Assembly: GCA_040772225.1 (NCBI GenBank)
Contig: JAXGYO010000002.1
Coordinates: forward strand, 372,001 to 436,000
Source of the DNA: JAAYED01 sp040772225
Lineage (GTDB): Bacteria > Chloroflexota > Anaerolineae > UBA1429
Reading direction: 5' to 3'
Length of the DNA stretch: 64,000 nt
The position numbers were made by a program, and so were the translations under genes. Below the pieces are notes generated by a model. It searched no databases, was not told the DNA's origin, and saw only the letters and a list, made by a program, of their open reading frames with translations. Positions 60,927 to 64,000 of this stretch are shown one piece after another (position 1 is the stretch's first letter; the number at the start of each line of letters is the position of its first letter).

Positions 60927-61046
60927 TGATTGCATACCGAGAACTGCCGGCGAGTGTAACCCTGGTGACTGATTGTCTCTCAATCCTGGCGTACAGTGTG
61001 AGATAATCGGATAAAGACCGCAGCATGCGGCAGGAGAGATGAGACA

Positions 61047-62255
61047 ATGGACGACACTAGGTCCGAACGCAAAGAGATGCTCAAGCAACTGATCACCGAC
61101 CTGCATCGCGGTGCCGAGGTGGAGGACATCCAGGCGCGCTTTCTGGCACTCGTGGGTGATGTGAGCGCCGTAGAGATAGCTCAGATCGAACAGCAGCTCA
61201 TCTCGGAGGGCCTCCCCGCTGAAGACGTACAGGCGATGTGCGATGTCCACGTGGCCGTGTTTGAAAAGGGACTGCAGACCCCTGAGCATCCTGAGCTGAC
61301 CCCGGGGCATCCAGTCCACACGTTCAAGTACGAGAACTTTGCGCTGGCAGAGATGCTGCTCCTGATCGAGGAGACGATCAAGCAACTCCCGTCGGACCAG
61401 GCGGTTGCGGCGCTGCGCAGTTATGTCGAGCAGATGATGAAGTTTGACCGGATCTATCTTCGGAAAGAGAACCTGCTATTCCCGTTCCTGGAAAAGACAG
61501 GCGTAAGCGGCCCGACTGCCGTTATGTGGGGCATTCACGACGAGATTCGCCAGCAGGCGCGTGCATTCCAGGCCGCTGTTCAGGCCGGCGATGCAGCAGC
61601 AATCGCGGCAACCTTTGCCCGCATGGCCGAGAACATGCGCTCGATGATGTACAAAGAGGAAAACATTCTCTATCCCACGGCGCTCAAGGTCCTCTCCGAC
61701 GCCGAGTGGCTCGCCATCCGTGACCAGAGCGATGAGATCGGCTATTGCCTGATTCGGCCCGGCGATCAGTGGCAGCCCGATGTGCCCGAGTCCGAACGCG
61801 TGGCTGCAACGGTCAGGCCGGCCACGAACTACGCCGAAGGTATCGCGTTGGAGGTGGGTACCCTCACGTTAAAGCAGTTGACCCGGCTGTTTCGCCATCT
61901 GCCTGTGGATCTCACCTTTGTCGACGAGACTGACTCCGTTCGGTTCTACTCCGAGTCGATCCTTGGCCGCATCTTTACGCGAACGCCCTCAGTCATCGGT
62001 CGCAAGGTACAGAACTGCCATCCGCCTGCCAGTGTGCACGTTGTGAATGCGATTCTGGAGGGTTTTAGGGCGGGAACGCGGGACAGCGCCGAGTTTTGGA
62101 TCACGTTGAACGACAAATTCGTCCACATCCGTTACTTTGCTGTGCGTGATTCTGACGGGACCTACATGGGCGCGCTGGAGATGGTGCAGGATGTGACCGG
62201 GATACGCGCTCTGGAGGGACAGAAACGGCTCCTGGATGAGGAAACCATCGCGTAG
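61047..62255 (+). CDS. DUF438, hemerythrin-like and PAS domain protein
   Basis: The 402-residue protein has an N-terminal DUF438 helical part (about 5-75). A hemerythrin-like four-helix domain (about 85-235) has His and Glu in PGHPVHTFKYEN, WGIHDEIR and MYKEENILYPTA. A PAS domain (about 280-395) has FVDETDSVRFYSE. Such proteins may sense oxygen or NO through a di-iron site, but the target is unknown. GGCAGGAGAG lies before the ATG. A weak -10 (GATAAT at 61002-61007) is upstream. It may relate to the AOR gene that converges on it. Confidence 0.85.
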   Translation: MDDTRSERKEMLKQLITDLHRGAEVEDIQARFLALVGDVSAVEIAQIEQQLISEGLPAEDVQAMCDVHVAVFEKGLQTPEHPELTPGHPVHTFKYENFALAEMLLLIEETIKQLPSDQAVAALRSYVEQMMKFDRIYLRKENLLFPFLEKTGVSGPTAVMWGIHDEIRQQARAFQAAVQAGDAAAIAATFARMAENMRSMMYKEENILYPTALKVLSDAEWLAIRDQSDEIGYCLIRPGDQWQPDVPESERVAATVRPATNYAEGIALEVGTLTLKQLTRLFRHLPVDLTFVDETDSVRFYSESILGRIFTRTPSVIGRKVQNCHPPASVHVVNAILEGFRAGTRDSAEFWITLNDKFVHIRYFAVRDSDGTYMGALEMVQDVTGIRALEGQKRLLDEETIA

Positions 62256-62306
62256 CCCTCTGCCATTGTCCAGGCTATGGGCGACCCATCAGGAGAGCAA
62301 ACAAAC

Positions 62307-62335
62307 GGGGCAGCCGCCTGCGGCTGCCCCTCTTG
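62307..62335. terminator. Bidirectional terminator between the DUF438 and AOR genes
   Basis: A perfect 11-base stem, GGGGCAGCCGC, loop CT and GCGGCTGCCCC, is followed by TCTTG on the plus strand. CGTTTGTTTG follows on the minus strand. Confidence 0.85.
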
Positions 62336-62348
62336 CATTGTCTATAGC

Positions 62349-64000
62349 CTAGACTGACTTGATCTGATCGTAGACCCAGGCGATGTCCAGCTCTTGCAGC
62401 TTGGCCAGGGTCGGCTTGCCCGTCTCGGGATCCCAACCCATCATGGCATAGAAGGTCTCTTTGGCCTCTTCCAGCACCTCAGGGTCGACGGGCTCCTCGT
62501 TCACCTGCCCGCTCACGTGGTAGGTCTGCATCCGCGTGGGGAGTCGATCATCATCTCGAGTCATCCCCTCGCGCATATTAAACGCGCGCATCATGGTCAC
62601 GGCACGCTCGCCGGCACGCATCAGCTCCCACACGTTGGTCTGCCACCCGGTGATCGCCGAAACGATATCGGCCATCTGCTGGCGGGTCCATCTCAGGAAC
62701 ATGCAGCAGCCGAGGTGGTTAAAGACCCACTGCCAGTTGCTGCTGTACATGTAGGCACGCACCTTCTCCGGGCCGAGATTGTGCCGAGAGACAGGCTCAT
62801 ACAGCCCCAGTTCCTGCAGCTGCTGGCCTGGCGGGTCCATCGTTAGGCCCTCGTCCCAGAAGTTGTGCATGTGGTCAGCACCCGTTGGAGAAACGGCGTA
62901 GCCCAGCGCCTGACCATGGCGCGTACGGCACTCGTGCATCGGAAAGGGCTGGCCCTTGACCGTGATGGAATAATCCATCGCGTTCCCGCCGATCTTTTTC
63001 GCCGCAATGTCCGTACCCTCGGCGAGCAGATCGCCAAGACCTTCGCGACGGCAGATCATTTCCACCAGTGTCAGCATGGACTGGGCGTTACCAAAGGAGA
63101 GATCCAGACCACCCGTGTCCTCTTTGGTCAGCAGCCCGTTCTCATAGCACTCCATAGCAAAAGAGACCGACATGCCGCAGGAGATGCTGTCGAGGCCGTA
63201 GGCGTTGCAGAGCTCATGGGCCTTGCTGATCGCCTTTAGATCGTTAATCCCGCAGTTGGAGCCAAAGGCGCCAATTGTCTCGTACTCGGGGCCACCATAG
63301 ATCGGATTGATGTCCATACCGGGCTCGTGCACTTCAACGACGCGCTTGCACCGAATCGGGCAGGCGTAGCAGCCCTCGCGCCCGATCATGATCGTATCGC
63401 GCAGGGTCGTTCCCGTGATCATCTCGGCGTCCTCAAACTGGCCGTCCTGGAAGTTGCGCGTCGGCAGTGCCCCGACTTCGCTCAGGTGGATCAGGCCGCC
63501 AGGGGTACCCACGTCGTGATCGCCCCAGCTAAGCTCCTTCCAGTTGTCGACCATAAAGCGCGCCAACTCGCGGAATTTCTCCTGATTTGCCACAGGTATC
63601 CGGCCCTTGCCACGCGCCGCAACTGCCTTCAGGTTTTTAGAACCCATGACAGCGCCCGTTCCCGTCCGACCCGCGGCATGGCGCAGGTCGTTGATCACGC
63701 ACGCGTAACGCACCATATTCTCGCCAGCCGGTCCGATCATCGCCAGGCGAATGCGAGCGTCGCCGCCCAGTTCGGCCTGAATGGTCTCTTGGGTCTCCAG
63801 GGTGTTCATGCCCCAGATATGCGACGCGTCACGAATCTCCACCTCGCCGCCGTCGATCCAGAGGTACACCGGCTTCTCAGCCTGACCATGAATAACGATG
63901 GCATCGTAGCCCGCCTGTTTAAGCTCGGCGCCGAAAAAGCCGCCAACATCGGCCGTACCGAACCCTCCCGTGAGCGGCGCCTTGCAGCCCACTTCGCTTC
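62349..64000 (-). CDS. Aldehyde:ferredoxin oxidoreductase, C-terminal part
   Basis: The reading frame enters from the right edge already inside the gene, so the 5' end is missing; about 550 residues are seen. It reads PLTGGFGTADVGGFFGAELK, YDAIVIHGQAEKPVYLW and GREGCYACPIRCKR (three of the 4Fe-4S cysteines). HLGCCMFLRW near the C-terminus carries the fourth. These are the tungsten-pterin AOR family signatures. It oxidises aldehydes to acids with ferredoxin. The remainder, including the pterin-binding N-terminal part, lies outside the window. Confidence 0.92.
   Translation of the reverse strand, partial: SEVGCKAPLTGGFGTADVGGFFGAELKQAGYDAIVIHGQAEKPVYLWIDGGEVEIRDASHIWGMNTLETQETIQAELGGDARIRLAMIGPAGENMVRYACVINDLRHAAGRTGTGAVMGSKNLKAVAARGKGRIPVANQEKFRELARFMVDNWKELSWGDHDVGTPGGLIHLSEVGALPTRNFQDGQFEDAEMITGTTLRDTIMIGREGCYACPIRCKRVVEVHEPGMDINPIYGGPEYETIGAFGSNCGINDLKAISKAHELCNAYGLDSISCGMSVSFAMECYENGLLTKEDTGGLDLSFGNAQSMLTLVEMICRREGLGDLLAEGTDIAAKKIGGNAMDYSITVKGQPFPMHECRTRHGQALGYAVSPTGADHMHNFWDEGLTMDPPGQQLQELGLYEPVSRHNLGPEKVRAYMYSSNWQWVFNHLGCCMFLRWTRQQMADIVSAITGWQTNVWELMRAGERAVTMMRAFNMREGMTRDDDRLPTRMQTYHVSGQVNEEPVDPEVLEEAKETFYAMMGWDPETGKPTLAKLQELDIAWVYDQIKSV

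Noticed and set aside
1..64000. tRNA, rRNA, CRISPR, insertion sequence and prophage search by eye
   Set aside because: I saw no cloverleaf with conserved arms, no repeat-spacer array, no transposase motif and no phage protein. A covariance-model search could still find small RNAs.

Overview
This window reads as a gene-dense, high-GC bacterial chromosome segment with 51 recognisable protein genes, short intergenic gaps (none over 300 bases between genes) and no RNA genes, CRISPR arrays or insertion sequences that I can see. Several features suggest Chloroflexota, perhaps an Anaerolineae-like lineage. The lipoproteins carry simple-repeat linkers (VEKVV/VVEVEK in PstS, AYPAP in a DOMON lipoprotein). 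The gene mix (CdaA-CdaR-Der, Pst-ArsC, tungsten-type aldehyde:ferredoxin oxidoreductase, hydrogenase maturation, GH29 and GH42) fits too. This placement is inference, not proof. The mixture of TCA enzymes, Hyp proteins, AOR and a hemerythrin-like protein points to a facultative or microaerophilic to anaerobic heterotroph.

Left part (1-10400, minus strand): a phosphate regulon. A soluble hybrid kinase, a PhoB-like regulator and a PhoR-like kinase are followed by pstS-pstC-pstA-pstB, a thioredoxin-type arsenate reductase and the start of one more gene at the edge. A hairpin separates pstS from pstC, and TTAACA-like repeats lie upstream of pstS. A phosphohistidine phosphatase (SixA-like) and glucose-6-phosphate isomerase follow.

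12-20 kb: an AEC permease, a UlaG-like metallo-hydrolase, a GHMP sugar kinase divergent from it, and a Gfo/Idh/MocA dehydrogenase. Then comes a plus-strand run: DOMON lipoprotein, Crp/Fnr regulator, class I glutamine amidotransferase-like hydrolase, glutamate racemase and a P-type cation ATPase.

22-32.5 kb: MATE exporter, histone-deacetylase-like hydrolase, HD/OB RNase-like protein, alpha/beta hydrolase plus SDR, DUF362 protein, CTP synthase, and an MFS transporter interrupted by a single-base frameshift in a T run.

32.7-38.6 kb: a plus-strand operon from a strong promoter: membrane protein, membrane-anchored methyltransferase, argF, cdaA, cdaR and der. It ends at a strong hairpin.

38.7-49.2 kb (minus): GH42 beta-galactosidase, MiaB, UvrA, a PflX-type radical SAM protein and UvrB (a LexA-like box lies in the uvrB promoter), then an unusual cysteine-rich Fe-S protein with a possible DNA-binding N-terminus. 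It is divergent from aconitase and an isocitrate dehydrogenase.

52.5-64 kb: an MFS exporter and a complete hypABFCDE hydrogenase-maturation operon, divergent from an alpha-L-fucosidase. Then come a DUF438/hemerythrin/PAS protein and the C-terminal part of an aldehyde:ferredoxin oxidoreductase running off the right edge.

Most of the window is well-understood housekeeping or metabolism. I did not find a convincing wholly new system. The best second-look items are the Cys-rich Fe-S/wHTH protein, the Pst-ArsC arrangement with its three-gene signalling cassette, the MFS frameshift, the GHMP kinase with an altered phosphate loop, and the uvrB SOS-like box.
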